NCBI RefSeq assembly: GCF_013044505.1
Contig: NZ_JABERD010000063.1
Location: 1 to 47,610 of the forward strand
From: Streptomyces sp. S3(2020)
Lineage (GTDB): Bacteria; Actinomycetota; Actinomycetes; Streptomycetales; Streptomycetaceae
Reading direction: 5' to 3'
Length of the DNA stretch: 47,610 bases
Shown: one piece after another, positions 7,932-16,322 of the stretch
How positions within the stretch are numbered: the first letter of the stretch is position 1
Layout of the letters: each line of letters begins with the position of its first letter
The notes under the pieces: generated by a model
What the model saw: only the letters and a program-made list of their open reading frames with translations
Database searches by the model: none
What the model was told of the DNA's origin: nothing
Translations under genes and position numbers: made by a program

Positions 7932-9488
7932 ATGGACACCAGGAATCCCGGCAGGACAATGCTGGACATCCCCTCACGAGTGCGTGTACATGTGGAGACA
8001 CCGCTAGCGGCGCAGAATGACATGGGGGTTTGCGATGCTTTTGAGCAATACGCACCGGTCGGAAAGCCGGACGCCATGAACGCCCCTCACCCTCCGAAAG
8101 TGGCCGGAATCGATTCAACGGTTCCCTCGCCCGCACACACTGTCGCGCCCGCGCCCGCCGTCCCGGGCACCTCTCCGGTCCCTTCACCGCCCGCGCCGAA
8201 CGCCCCGGGCGCCCTGCTCCAGGACCGTCTCGCAGGCTGGGTCTCCGACCTCACGACCCTGCACGAACTCACGGAACGTCTGGCCCGCACGGACGTGTTG
8301 CAGGAAGCCCTGACGGAACTCCTGCGCGCCGGAGCCGCCCTCGTGGGCGCCCGGCGCGGCCTCGTCGTCCTGGAACCGGGCGACGGACTCGGCCCCGACA
8401 CCACGATCGGCCTGGGCCTGGCCCGGGCCGATCTCGGTCACATCGAGACCGTGCCGCGCAGTGCGATGTCGTACGGCAGGCTCCTCGACACCGCGGCAGG
8501 ACTGCCGGGCGCCCCCTGCGAGATCGCCGAGCCGGACCTCTTCGCCGAGGACGGCCTCGACCCCCGGCACCGCGAGGTGGCCGCCCGCCTCGGCTACGGC
8601 GCGTGCTACGCGCTGCCGCTCGCCTCCGACACCGCGGGCCGCCTCGGCGCCGCCGTGTGGCTGTACGACGAGCCCGCCGAACCGACCGAGCGCCAGCGCC
8701 ATCTCGTCGGCCTGTACGCGCGCTACGCGACCGAGCACCTGGCGCGCGTGCTCGAAGTCGAGCGCACGCGCGCGTGCATGGCGACGATGGCGGAGGAGCT
8801 GCTGCCGTCCCGGCTCCCCCGCGTCGCCGGTGTGCGGCTCGCCGCCCGGCACCGCACCGGCCCGCGCGGCGGCGGCGACTGGTACGACGCGCTGCCGCTG
8901 CCCGACGCCGCGCTCGGTCTCGCGGTGGGCTCGGTCACCGGATCCGGTCCGAGCGCGATCGCCGCGATGGGCCGGCTGAGAGCCAGCCTGAGGGCGTACG
9001 CCGTGATGGAGGGCGAGGACCCCGTCGCCGTCCTGTCCGACCTGGAGCTGCTGCTGCGGCTGACCGAACCGGCCCGCTCCGCGACCGCCCTGTTCGCCTA
9101 CTGCGAGCCCGCACTGCGCAAGATCACGCTGGCCGGTGCCGGGCACTGCCCGCCGCTGCTGGTCGGGGAGCGGCGCACGGAGTTCGTGGAGACGTCCGTG
9201 TCGGCGCCGCTCGGGATGCTCTCCTGCTGGGAGGCGCCCAGCGTGGAGTTGCAGGCCGAGCCGGGAGAGACGGTTCTGCTGTACACCGACGGGCTGCTGC
9301 ACCGTACCGGCGACCCCACCGACCGTGCCTTCGCGCGGCTGCACTCGGCGGCGGCCGGGGTGCCGAAGGCGTTGCGGCACGACCCGGACGCGATCGCCGA
9401 CCACGTCCTGCGGACCGTGCTGCCGGACGGGCTCGACGCGGCGGACTCCGAGGAGGACGTCGTGCTGCTCGCCGCGCACTTCGAGTAG
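7932..9488 (+). CDS. GAF and SpoIIE/PP2C-type phosphatase-like protein
   Basis: A protein of about 518 residues. After a Pro/Ala-rich N-terminus (about 1-95) there is a GAF-like sensor (about 100-265) and then a SpoIIE-type PP2C domain (about 280-518). Two of the metal-binding motifs are present: GGGDWYDALPLPD near 312 and EEDVVLLAAHFE at the C-terminus. The middle motif, normally GDVxGHG, reads GSVTGSG, so its Asp is replaced by Ser. Such proteins normally dephosphorylate anti-anti-sigma factors in partner-switching circuits, which fits the RsbW-like ATPases in the window. The start is uncertain: ATG 7932, ATG 7959 and ATG 8022 are all in frame with weak ribosome sites. Activity may be reduced or lost. 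Confidence 0.82.
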   Translation: MDTRNPGRTMLDIPSRVRVHVETPLAAQNDMGVCDAFEQYAPVGKPDAMNAPHPPKVAGIDSTVPSPAHTVAPAPAVPGTSPVPSPPAPNAPGALLQDRLAGWVSDLTTLHELTERLARTDVLQEALTELLRAGAALVGARRGLVVLEPGDGLGPDTTIGLGLARADLGHIETVPRSAMSYGRLLDTAAGLPGAPCEIAEPDLFAEDGLDPRHREVAARLGYGACYALPLASDTAGRLGAAVWLYDEPAEPTERQRHLVGLYARYATEHLARVLEVERTRACMATMAEELLPSRLPRVAGVRLAARHRTGPRGGGDWYDALPLPDAALGLAVGSVTGSGPSAIAAMGRLRASLRAYAVMEGEDPVAVLSDLELLLRLTEPARSATALFAYCEPALRKITLAGAGHCPPLLVGERRTEFVETSVSAPLGMLSCWEAPSVELQAEPGETVLLYTDGLLHRTGDPTDRAFARLHSAAAGVPKALRHDPDAIADHVLRTVLPDGLDAADSEEDVVLLAAHFE

Positions 9489-9588
9489 TGCCTCGGGTAG
9501 CTCTCGGTAACAGGTCCAACGGCCCTGGGCCCCCTTCCGTACGACCGTACGATGGACGGGGTCCAGTGCCGTATCTAGGAGGATGACC

Positions 9589-11049
9589 GTGGCCGACGAG
9601 CTCAACCCGGGGACCCCGGAGAACGAGTCCGAAGAGCCGATCAAGCAGCGCAAGAACGGGCTGTACCCGGGCGTGTCCGACGAGCTGGCCGACAGCATGA
9701 AGTCCGGCTGGGCCGACACCGAGCTGCACGACCTGCGGCCGATCCCGCAGGCCGCCGAGACCTCGGCCCGCCGTGCCGCGCTGTCGGCGCGTTTCCCGGG
9801 CGAGCGGCTGGTGATCCCCGCCGGCAACCTGAAGACCCGCTCGAACGACACGGAGTACCCCTTCCGGGCCTCCGTCGAGTACGCGTACCTCACCGGGAAC
9901 CAGAGCGAGGACGGCGTGCTCGTCCTGGAGCCGGTCGCAGAGGGTCACAAGGCGACGATCTACCTGCTGCCGCGTTCCGACCGCGAGAACGGCGAGTTCT
10001 GGCTGTCCGGACAGGGCGAGCTGTGGGTGGGCCGTCGGCACTCCCTGGCGGAGTCCGAGGCGCTGTACGGCATCGCCGCCTCCGATGTGCGCGAGCTGGC
10101 GGACGCGCTGCGCGAGGCGACCGGTCCGGTGCGGGTCGTACGCGGGTTCGACGCCGGTATCGAGGCCGCGCTGACCGACAAGGTCACCGCCGAGCGCGAC
10201 GAGGAGCTGCGGGTCTTCCTCTCCGAGGCGCGGCTGGTCAAGGACGACTTCGAGATCGGCGAGCTCCAGAAGGCGGTCGATTCGACCGTGCGCGGCTTCG
10301 AGGACGTCGTCCGCGTGCTCGACAAGGCCGAGGCGACCTCCGAGCGGTACATCGAGGGCACGTTCTTCCTCCGCGCGCGGGTCGAGGGCAACGACGTCGG
10401 CTACGGCTCCATCTGCGCCGCCGGTCCGCACGCGTGCACGCTGCACTGGGTGCGCAACGACGGGCCCGTGCGCTCCGGGGACCTGCTGCTGCTGGACGCC
10501 GGTGTCGAGACGCACACGCTGTACACCGCCGACGTCACGCGCACGCTGCCGATCAGCGGCACGTACACCGAGATCCAGAAGAAGGTCTACGACGCCGTCT
10601 ACGCGTCCCAGGAGGCCGGTATCGCGGCGGTGCGGCCCGGCGGCAAGTACCGCGACTTCCACGATGCCGCGCAGCACGTGCTGGCCGAGAAGCTCGTCGA
10701 GTGGGGTCTGGTCGAGGGTCCCGTCGAGCGGGTGCTGGAGCTCGGGCTCCAGCGGCGGTGGACGCTGCACGGGACCGGGCACATGCTCGGCATGGACGTC
10801 CATGACTGTGCCGCGGCGCGGACCGAGACGTACGTCGAGGGAACGCTGGAGCCGGGGATGGTGCTGACGGTCGAGCCCGGTCTGTACTTCCAGGCCGACG
10901 ACCTGACGGTGCCGGAGGAGTACCGGGGCATCGGGGTGCGGATCGAGGACGACATCCTCGTGACGGACGACGGGAACCGGAATCTGTCGGCGGGGCTGCC
11001 GCGGCGCTCCGACGAGGTCGAGGCCTGGATGGCGTCGCTCAAGGGTTGA
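9589..11049 (+). CDS. pepP: aminopeptidase P family metallopeptidase (M24B)
   Basis: A 486-residue Xaa-Pro aminopeptidase, removing N-terminal residues that precede proline. The N-terminal creatinase-like domain (about 55-230) is followed by a pita-bread catalytic domain. The five metal ligands are visible: two Asp in LLLLDAGVETHTLYTADVTR, His in HGTGHMLGMDVHD, Glu in LTVEPGLYF and Glu in GVRIEDDILVTDDG. It is cytoplasmic. GTG 9589 is preferred over ATG 9583 because AGGAGG (9577-9582) lies 6 bases before the GTG but directly abuts the ATG. The transcript ends at a clear hairpin just after the stop. Confidence 0.93.
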   Translation: MADELNPGTPENESEEPIKQRKNGLYPGVSDELADSMKSGWADTELHDLRPIPQAAETSARRAALSARFPGERLVIPAGNLKTRSNDTEYPFRASVEYAYLTGNQSEDGVLVLEPVAEGHKATIYLLPRSDRENGEFWLSGQGELWVGRRHSLAESEALYGIAASDVRELADALREATGPVRVVRGFDAGIEAALTDKVTAERDEELRVFLSEARLVKDDFEIGELQKAVDSTVRGFEDVVRVLDKAEATSERYIEGTFFLRARVEGNDVGYGSICAAGPHACTLHWVRNDGPVRSGDLLLLDAGVETHTLYTADVTRTLPISGTYTEIQKKVYDAVYASQEAGIAAVRPGGKYRDFHDAAQHVLAEKLVEWGLVEGPVERVLELGLQRRWTLHGTGHMLGMDVHDCAAARTETYVEGTLEPGMVLTVEPGLYFQADDLTVPEEYRGIGVRIEDDILVTDDGNRNLSAGLPRRSDEVEAWMASLKG

Positions 11050-11061
11050 TACAAGACTGAT

Positions 11062-11091
11062 GGCCGGGTACCAAAGGGGTACCCGGCCTTT
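11062..11091 (+). terminator. terminator of the aminopeptidase P gene
   Basis: A perfect 11-bp stem (GGCCGGGTACC with GGTACCCGGCC, 11062-11072 and 11078-11088) with a 5-base loop is followed by TTT. It begins 13 bases after the stop codon. Confidence 0.85.
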
Positions 11092-11110
11092 CGTTGCGGT
11101 CTGCGGGTCG

Positions 11111-11142
11111 TGGGGGCTGGTCGCGCAGTTCCCCGCGCCCCT
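11111..11142. repeat. dispersed Streptomyces intergenic repeat, copy 1
   Basis: A GGCTGGTCGCGCAGTTCCCC core followed by GCGCCCCT lies between the aminopeptidase P terminator and the MocR gene. It shares its core with 26893-26922. I recall this sequence as a very abundant intergenic repeat in Streptomyces chromosomes. Confidence 0.7.
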
Positions 11143-11154
11143 TGGGGGGTTGGT

Positions 11155-12504
11155 GTGGACCTGCATATTGAGCTTGGGGCTGTTGACGGGCGGCGGGCCG
11201 GGCTCGAGCGGGCTCTGCGGGACGCCGTGCGTGATGGGCGGCTCGCGCCGGGGACCCGGTTGCCCGCCACTCGGCGGCTCGCTGCTGAGCTCGGGATCTC
11301 CCGGGGGACCGCCAAGGCGGCTTACGACCAGTTGGTCGCCGAGGGGTATCTGACCGCTCGGCAGGGGTCCGGGACGCAGGTCGCTTCCCTTCCCTCCGGC
11401 GACGCCGAGACACCCGACGCCGCCTCACTCACGCGTGCGCCCCGGTTCGATCTGCGGCCCGGCAGTCCGGACGTCGGGGCGTTCCCGGCGGCGGCCTGGC
11501 TGCGGGCGCTGCGGCGGGCGATCGCGACGGCGCCCTCACTGGCGTACGACTATGGCGATCCGCGCGGGCGCATCGAGCTGCGGACCGCGCTGTCCGGGTA
11601 TCTGGGGCGTGCCCGAGGGGTCATCGCGCCCCCCGAGCGGATCGTGATCACGTCCGGGTATGTACAGGGGCTCGCGCTCCTCACGCGCGTGCTCGACGGC
11701 GGCGAGATCGCCATGGAGGATCCGGGGCTGCCCTTCCACCGGGAGGTCGTACGACGAGGCGGCGGGAGCGTGGTGCCCGTGCCCGTCGACGAAAGGGGAG
11801 CCCGTGCCGACGGGTTGGGGGACTCCAGAGCCGTCGTGCTCACTCCCGCCCATCAGTACCCGACCGGGGTGACGCTGCATCCCGAGCGGCGGCGGGCGCT
11901 CACCGACTGGGCACGCGCGCGTGGCGGGCTGATCGTCGAGGACGACTACGACGGTGAGTTCCGCTACGACCGGCAGCCCGTCGGCGCGCTCCAGGGGATG
12001 GCGCCGGGGCATGTGGTGTACCTCGGCACCGCCTCCAAGACGCTGGGGCCCGCGCTGCGGCTCGGGTGGATGGTGCTGCCGCCGCACCTGGTCGACGCGA
12101 TCGCCGACGCCAAGCTGCACAGCGATCACCACACCGAGTCCATCGGGCAGCTGGCGCTCGCCGAGCTCATCGGGAGTCATGCGTACGACCGTCATGTGCG
12201 CGCCTGCCGGCTGCGGTACCGGCGGCGCCGGGACCAGTTGCTGCACCGGCTGGGGGAGCGGCGGCCGGTGCGGGGGATCGCGGCTGGGCTGCACGCGCTG
12301 GTGGAGGTCGCGGACGAGAAGGAGGCCCTGGCGCGGGCGGAGGCGGCGGGTCTCGCCGTCGGGCACCTGGGGGACCACTGGCACGCGCCGGACGCCGAGG
12401 GGCGGCCTCAGGGGCTCGTGGTGGGGTACGGGACGCCGAGGGAGCGGGTGTACCCCGAGGCGTTGGAGGTGCTGGGGAAGGTTCTGGACGGATCGGGACT
12501 ATAG
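11155..12504 (+). CDS. MocR/PdxR-type regulator (GntR HTH plus aminotransferase domain)
   Basis: A 449-residue one-component regulator. The N-terminal GntR winged helix (about 5-75) includes RLPATRRLAAELGISRGTAK and a conserved VAEGYLTARQGSGTQVA wing. A fold-type I aminotransferase-like domain follows, with PLP-binding signatures DYGDPRGRIELR, VEDDYDGEFRYD and GTASKTLGPALRLGW, whose Lys is the Schiff-base residue. MocR proteins use PLP or an amine or amino-acid derivative as effector. Start GTG 11155 is taken just upstream of the HTH homology and after a G-rich stretch. It is followed after 69 bp by an MFS pump whose promoter region contains inverted repeats, so the pump is its likely target. 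Confidence 0.88.
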   Translation: MDLHIELGAVDGRRAGLERALRDAVRDGRLAPGTRLPATRRLAAELGISRGTAKAAYDQLVAEGYLTARQGSGTQVASLPSGDAETPDAASLTRAPRFDLRPGSPDVGAFPAAAWLRALRRAIATAPSLAYDYGDPRGRIELRTALSGYLGRARGVIAPPERIVITSGYVQGLALLTRVLDGGEIAMEDPGLPFHREVVRRGGGSVVPVPVDERGARADGLGDSRAVVLTPAHQYPTGVTLHPERRRALTDWARARGGLIVEDDYDGEFRYDRQPVGALQGMAPGHVVYLGTASKTLGPALRLGWMVLPPHLVDAIADAKLHSDHHTESIGQLALAELIGSHAYDRHVRACRLRYRRRRDQLLHRLGERRPVRGIAAGLHALVEVADEKEALARAEAAGLAVGHLGDHWHAPDAEGRPQGLVVGYGTPRERVYPEALEVLGKVLDGSGL

Positions 12505-12505
12505 A

Positions 12506-12555
12506 ATTGGGCCAATGAAATGGCCTGCTATTGGGTCTGTGGTGGGGTCCATTTC
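12506..12555 (+). promoter_or_regulatory. inverted repeats in the MocR-MFS spacer, candidate MocR operator
   Basis: Two nested symmetries occur in the 69-bp spacer: ATTGG-G-CCAAT at 12506-12516, and GAAATGG (12517-12523) mirrored by CCATTTC (12549-12555). A second ATTGGG starts at 12530, giving direct repeats 24 bp apart, a spacing common for MocR operators. The spacer is clearly less GC-rich than its surroundings. Confidence 0.55.
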
Positions 12556-12560
12556 TCTTC

Positions 12561-12566
12561 TACCGT
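12561..12566 (+). promoter_or_regulatory. -10 box TACCGT for a leaderless MFS transcript
   Basis: TACCGT lies exactly 7 bases before ATG 12574 and there is no Shine-Dalgarno sequence, so transcription probably starts at the ATG. The candidate operator just upstream would cover the -35 region. Confidence 0.5.
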
Positions 12567-12573
12567 CGTAGCC

Positions 12574-13800
12574 ATGACGAACTCCCTCGTCCCGCCCACG
12601 GGGCCGCAACGCGTCCTGGCTCTGGCCCAGTTGACCAATGCCGTCGGTGACGGCGCCTATCTCGTGACCTCCGCGTTCTACTTCACCCACGTCGTCGGGC
12701 TCTCCCCCGCGCGCGTGGGGCTCGGGCTGACCGTCGGATGGGCGGTCGGGTCGATGGCGGGGGTGCCGCTGGGGCGCCTCGCGGACCGGCGCGGGGCACG
12801 CGGTACGGCTGTGCTGCTGGCGCTGGCGGCGGGGCTCGCGGTGGCGTCGTTCCTGTTCGTGCGCGGGTTCGTGCCGTTCGTCGCGATCGCGTGCGCCTAC
12901 GCCGCCGCGCAGTCGGGGCTGGCCGCGGCCCGGCAGACGCTGCTGGCGGGGCTGGTGCCCGCCGGGGAGCGGACCGGGGCGCTGGCGTATCTCCAGTCGG
13001 CGTTCAACGCCGGGCTCGCGGTGGGTGCCGGGCTGGGCGGGCTGGCGATCCAGGCCGGGACGCGGGAGGCGTATCTCGCGGTGTTCGCGCTGGACGCGGT
13101 GACGTTCGCGGCGTGTGCGGGGGTGCTGCTGCGGCTGCCGTCGGTGGCGCCGACGCTTTCGCAAAAACGTCACGGCCTCGGTGTCGTACGGGATCGCCGC
13201 TATGTCGCCGTCACGGCCCTCAACACCGTCCTGCTGCTGCGGATGCCGCTGCTGAGTCTCGGGCTTCCGCTGTGGATCGCCGAGCGGACGCAGGCGCCGA
13301 CGTGGCTGGTGTCCGCGCTGTTCGTGCTCAACACCGGGGCCGTGATGGTCTTCCAGGTGCGGATGGCGCGCGGTGTCACGGGGATCGGGTCGGCCACGCG
13401 CGCGGTGCGGCGGTCGGGGTGGGTCATGCTCGCGGCGTGCGCGGTGTTCGCGCTGTCGGCCGGCGCGTCACCGTGGGTCGCCGCCGGGGTGCTGGTGGCC
13501 GGAGGGGTCCTCCAGGTCGTCGCGGAGATGGAGCAGTCGGCCGGATCGTGGCAGCTGTCCTTCGATCTGGCCCCGGCCGACCGGGTGGGTGAGTACCAGG
13601 GATTCTTCGGAACGGGCGTGACCGTGGCGCGGACGCTGGGTCCGCTCGTGGTGACCACGCTGCTGATCGGCTGGGGGACGGCGGGCTGGCTGCTGCTGGG
13701 AGGGGTGACGCTGCTGGCGTCGTACGCCATGGGACCGGCGGCGCGCCGGGTCACCGCCTCCCAGCCGGACGTCAGGCAGCGGCCCGTGCTCGTGAACTGA
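12574..13800 (+). CDS. MFS transporter
   Basis: A 408-residue integral membrane protein with about 12 predicted helices in two halves. The loop between helices 2 and 3 holds the MFS signature as GVPLGRLADRRGARG. The long N-terminal part (NAVGDGAYLVTSAFYFTH) and the broken central loop (after residue 190) are typical of drug-efflux-like members in actinobacteria. The substrate is unknown. ATG 12574 is supported by the -10 box 7 bases upstream. It follows the MocR regulator on the same strand and overlaps the convergent CitG-like gene by 29 bases at its 3' end. Confidence 0.85.
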   Translation: MTNSLVPPTGPQRVLALAQLTNAVGDGAYLVTSAFYFTHVVGLSPARVGLGLTVGWAVGSMAGVPLGRLADRRGARGTAVLLALAAGLAVASFLFVRGFVPFVAIACAYAAAQSGLAAARQTLLAGLVPAGERTGALAYLQSAFNAGLAVGAGLGGLAIQAGTREAYLAVFALDAVTFAACAGVLLRLPSVAPTLSQKRHGLGVVRDRRYVAVTALNTVLLLRMPLLSLGLPLWIAERTQAPTWLVSALFVLNTGAVMVFQVRMARGVTGIGSATRAVRRSGWVMLAACAVFALSAGASPWVAAGVLVAGGVLQVVAEMEQSAGSWQLSFDLAPADRVGEYQGFFGTGVTVARTLGPLVVTTLLIGWGTAGWLLLGGVTLLASYAMGPAARRVTASQPDVRQRPVLVN

Positions 13801-14614
13801 CCGTCACCGGGAGCGAGTCCAGGAACAGGGCCCCCGCGAGCAGCCCCGCGCTGCCACGGGGGCTCCACGCGCGCGCGTGCAGGTCCTCGTCGAACGCGAC
13901 CAGAGCCGCGGCACCCGCCTCGGTGGAGGTGCCGCCGGCCTCCAGGATCCCGCGGGCGCCCGCCTGGACGTGGCGCAGGCCGAGCGGGCCCGCGGCGTAC
14001 AGGAGTTCGGTGTCCTGGAGGGTGGACATCACGGTGAGCAGGGCGTCGAGCCGGGCCTCGCCCTCGGTGGCGCCGGCCGCGCGTGCGGCGGCGAGGGCGT
14101 CCAACGCCCGCCGTACGTGCGGGAATCCGGCCCGGGCCTCGCCCCGCGCCCCGGCGGCGCCGTACTTCGCCGACACCGAGGAGCCGTGCGAGGGCTTTCG
14201 CGGGGCGCGCTTGTCGGTGTGCCGGGCGATGCCCTTGGCGGTCGCGGCGATGTCCGTCGCCACGGCCCGGGGGTTCAGGGCGGCCGCGGCGACCAGCAGG
14301 CCGAGTGTCCAGGTGGCGCCGCGGTGACCGCCACCCGCGAGGCCCACCGAGTGCTCGGTGCAGCGGCCGATCGCGCCGAGTTCCGTACGGAGTCCGGGCG
14401 TGGGTTCGCCGGTGCGGCGGGCGGCGGCGGCCATCGCCGCGAGGCCGGGCACGAGTGCCTTGGCCGACCAACGCAGGGCGCAGTGGTCCCGGCGGGTGAC
14501 GCGGGCGTCGAGGTCACGCGGATCGGGCAGGCCCGGCTTGGGAGCCAGGGCCAGCTGCCCGGTCAGCGCGGTCACGGCGGCCTGCGCCAGAGCTTCGTCC
14601 TCGCGGCTGCTCAT
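13772..14614 (-). CDS. triphosphoribosyl-dephospho-CoA synthase-like protein (CitG/MdcB family)
   Basis: A 280-residue protein with family landmarks: LAPKPGLPDPRDLDAR near the N-terminus (equivalent of the PKPGLVD motif), LAGGGHRGATWTLGLLVAAA (equivalent of the GVNTHKGAIF segment) and GARGEARAGFPHVRRAL. The family makes the prosthetic-group precursor of citrate lyase or malonate decarboxylase from ATP and dephospho-CoA. Here no lyase or decarboxylase genes are nearby, and the NTHKG segment is changed to GGHRG, so a different substrate is possible. A TAAGGT box lies 6 bases before the ATG (leaderless type). It is convergent with the MFS gene. Confidence 0.75.
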   Translation of the reverse strand: MSSREDEALAQAAVTALTGQLALAPKPGLPDPRDLDARVTRRDHCALRWSAKALVPGLAAMAAAARRTGEPTPGLRTELGAIGRCTEHSVGLAGGGHRGATWTLGLLVAAAALNPRAVATDIAATAKGIARHTDKRAPRKPSHGSSVSAKYGAAGARGEARAGFPHVRRALDALAAARAAGATEGEARLDALLTVMSTLQDTELLYAAGPLGLRHVQAGARGILEAGGTSTEAGAAALVAFDEDLHARAWSPRGSAGLLAGALFLDSLPVTVSSRARAAA

Positions 14615-14623
14615 GGCCGTACC

Positions 14624-15565
14624 TTACGAGGACTCGGAGGCCGACGGGGAGGCACTGTCGGTCGGGGCGTCGCTCGGCGGGGTGCCCGTCGGCGCGTCGC
14701 TCGGCGGGGTGCCGCCACCGCCGCTGCCCGCGCCGGTGCTCTCGGCGTCGGGGTCGATGCCGAGGGTCAGGAAGCCCTTGTAGCCCTTGGAGGGGTCCTT
14801 CTTGTGGACGGCCTTGAGGGTGAGCAGGCCGCTGGAGGCGCCGCCGCCGTCGTAGACCATGTCGTTGTCGAGGGTGGTGTAGCTGCCGGAGTGCTGGGAG
14901 TAGGGCTCCAGCGTGAAGATCTCCTGGGCGATGGTGTCGTCGAAGAAGAACTGGCCGGTGTAGTTGACCTTGCCGCCCTCGTAGGTGCCGTCCTCCTTCT
15001 CGCCGCCGGTGTGGACCTTGACGTGGATGTGGCAGGTGCGCGGGGTGTACCAACCGGGGAAGATCGTCTCGAACTTGACGACGCCGTTGCCGTTGGCGAT
15101 CTGATAACCGCGCAGGTAGGTGGCGTCGTTGGCGGTCGAGCCGTCCTCGCTCTCGGCGGGGGCCGAGCCGCCGGGGTTGGCGGTGGTGTAGCCGGAGTAG
15201 TAGCCCCAGGCGTCGCAGTGCCAGATCTCCACGGCCGCGCCGGGGACCGGGGTGCAGCCGTCGGTCGCGTCGACGACGGTGAGGCGCAGCGTCAGCGGGA
15301 CACCGCTCTTGCCCTCGGTGATGTCTTTTCTGACCAGGGCGCCGTCGAGGTAGTACGGACCCTCGGTGACGCTCGTCATGAGTGTCATGCACTCGCTGCT
15401 GGTGCTCGTGGCCGACGCCGAGGCCGTCGCGTCGGCGGTGGTGGCGTCGTCGGCGAAGGCCGACTGGTAACCGGCGATCGCGAGGCCGCCCGCGGCGACC
15501 GTGCCGCCCGTCACGGCGATGGCGCGGCGCCTGGTGATCGTCTTGTCCTTGTGGTTTCCCGTCAT
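14624..15565 (-). CDS. Tat-exported intradiol ring-cleavage dioxygenase
   Basis: A 313-residue protein with a twin-arginine signal (TITRRRAIAVTGG, hydrophobic core to about residue 38) and a dioxygenase domain (about 60-255). The four Fe(III) ligands of intradiol catechol dioxygenases are visible: a Tyr in HCDAWGYYSGYTT, a Tyr in FPGWYTPRTC and two His in CHIHVKVH. The C-terminal tail from about 275 is Gly/Ser/Pro/Thr-rich with a repeated TPPSDAPTG unit and probably spans the cell wall. Export suggests cleavage of catechols from lignin or humic material outside the cell. It ends 9 bases before the start of the CitG-like gene, and the two are probably cotranscribed. Confidence 0.88.
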   Translation of the reverse strand: MTGNHKDKTITRRRAIAVTGGTVAAGGLAIAGYQSAFADDATTADATASASATSTSSECMTLMTSVTEGPYYLDGALVRKDITEGKSGVPLTLRLTVVDATDGCTPVPGAAVEIWHCDAWGYYSGYTTANPGGSAPAESEDGSTANDATYLRGYQIANGNGVVKFETIFPGWYTPRTCHIHVKVHTGGEKEDGTYEGGKVNYTGQFFFDDTIAQEIFTLEPYSQHSGSYTTLDNDMVYDGGGASSGLLTLKAVHKKDPSKGYKGFLTLGIDPDAESTGAGSGGGGTPPSDAPTGTPPSDAPTDSASPSASESS

Positions 15566-15706
15566 GATCAGGAAGTTATGGACGGTGTCCGTCAGGGAGA
15601 TGGGGGGACGCTGAGAGCCGCCTGTGAATGCTGAGGAAGCTGAAATCCCGCGCCCTCGCGCGCACTTACGCGGCTTTTGTCACGGCTGGGCCGCACGGCC
15701 TCGCTG

Positions 15707-16267
15707 TCACGGCTGCGGGTCGTCGTCGTGCAGCACCTTCTGGAACATGCGGTGGTCCCGCCACTCCCCGTCGATGTGCAGATAGCGGGGCGCCAGTCCG
15801 ATCGGCTCGAAGCCGCACTTCTCCAGCACACGCTGCGATCCCCCGTTGTCCACGACGGTGGTCGCCTCGATCCGGTGCAGCCCGACACGCTCCCGAGCCA
15901 TCCGGCACACCCGCTCCACGGCGGCCGTCGCCAGACCGCGGCCCTGCCGGTCGGCGGCGATCCAGTACCCGAGGTAGGCGCTGCGGAAGGACCCCAGGAT
16001 GACGCCGGACAGCGTGATCGCCCCCACGATCCGCCCGTCGGACTCGAAGTGCCACGGCACGAGCCGGCCCTCGGCGAACTGCCGCAGCTTCTCCTCCAGA
16101 CGTATCCGCTGGCCCTCGACCGTGAAGAAGTCCTCGGGGCGGCGCGGCTCCCACGGCTCCAGGTGCTCGCGGTTGTCGACGTAGGCAGCGCACAGCGCGT
16201 CGGCATCGCCCTGAGCGGCGGGCCGCAGGATCACCCCACCGGGCAGCTCTTCGGATCCGATCTCCAT
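15707..16267 (-). CDS. GNAT family N-acetyltransferase (RimJ/RimL type)
   Basis: A 186-residue acetyltransferase. Strand-helix order fits GNAT: motif A is LGYWIAADRQGRGLATAAVERVC with the acetyl-CoA pyrophosphate loop QGRGLA. RIEATTVVDNGGSQRVLEKCGFEPIG is motif B, typical of ribosomal-protein alanine N-acetyltransferases (RimJ/RimL), although many members act on small molecules. A TAGGGT box lies 6 bases before the ATG, so it is probably leaderless. The substrate cannot be told. Confidence 0.85.
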   Translation of the reverse strand: MEIGSEELPGGVILRPAAQGDADALCAAYVDNREHLEPWEPRRPEDFFTVEGQRIRLEEKLRQFAEGRLVPWHFESDGRIVGAITLSGVILGSFRSAYLGYWIAADRQGRGLATAAVERVCRMARERVGLHRIEATTVVDNGGSQRVLEKCGFEPIGLAPRYLHIDGEWRDHRMFQKVLHDDDPQP

Positions 16268-16322
16268 GCCGCGACCCTAATCGGCCGCACTGACAACGGC
16301 GGTTGGACAGGTAAGGAAGGCG

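Noticed and set aside
9124..11166. A 680-aa minus-strand open frame across the phosphatase end and aminopeptidase P.
   Set aside because: It lies antisense to two well-supported genes; long antisense frames are expected at this GC content.
13877..15634. A 585-aa plus-strand frame over the CitG-like and dioxygenase genes.
   Set aside because: Both minus-strand genes have clear motifs; the plus-strand product is Gly/Val/Arg-rich noise.
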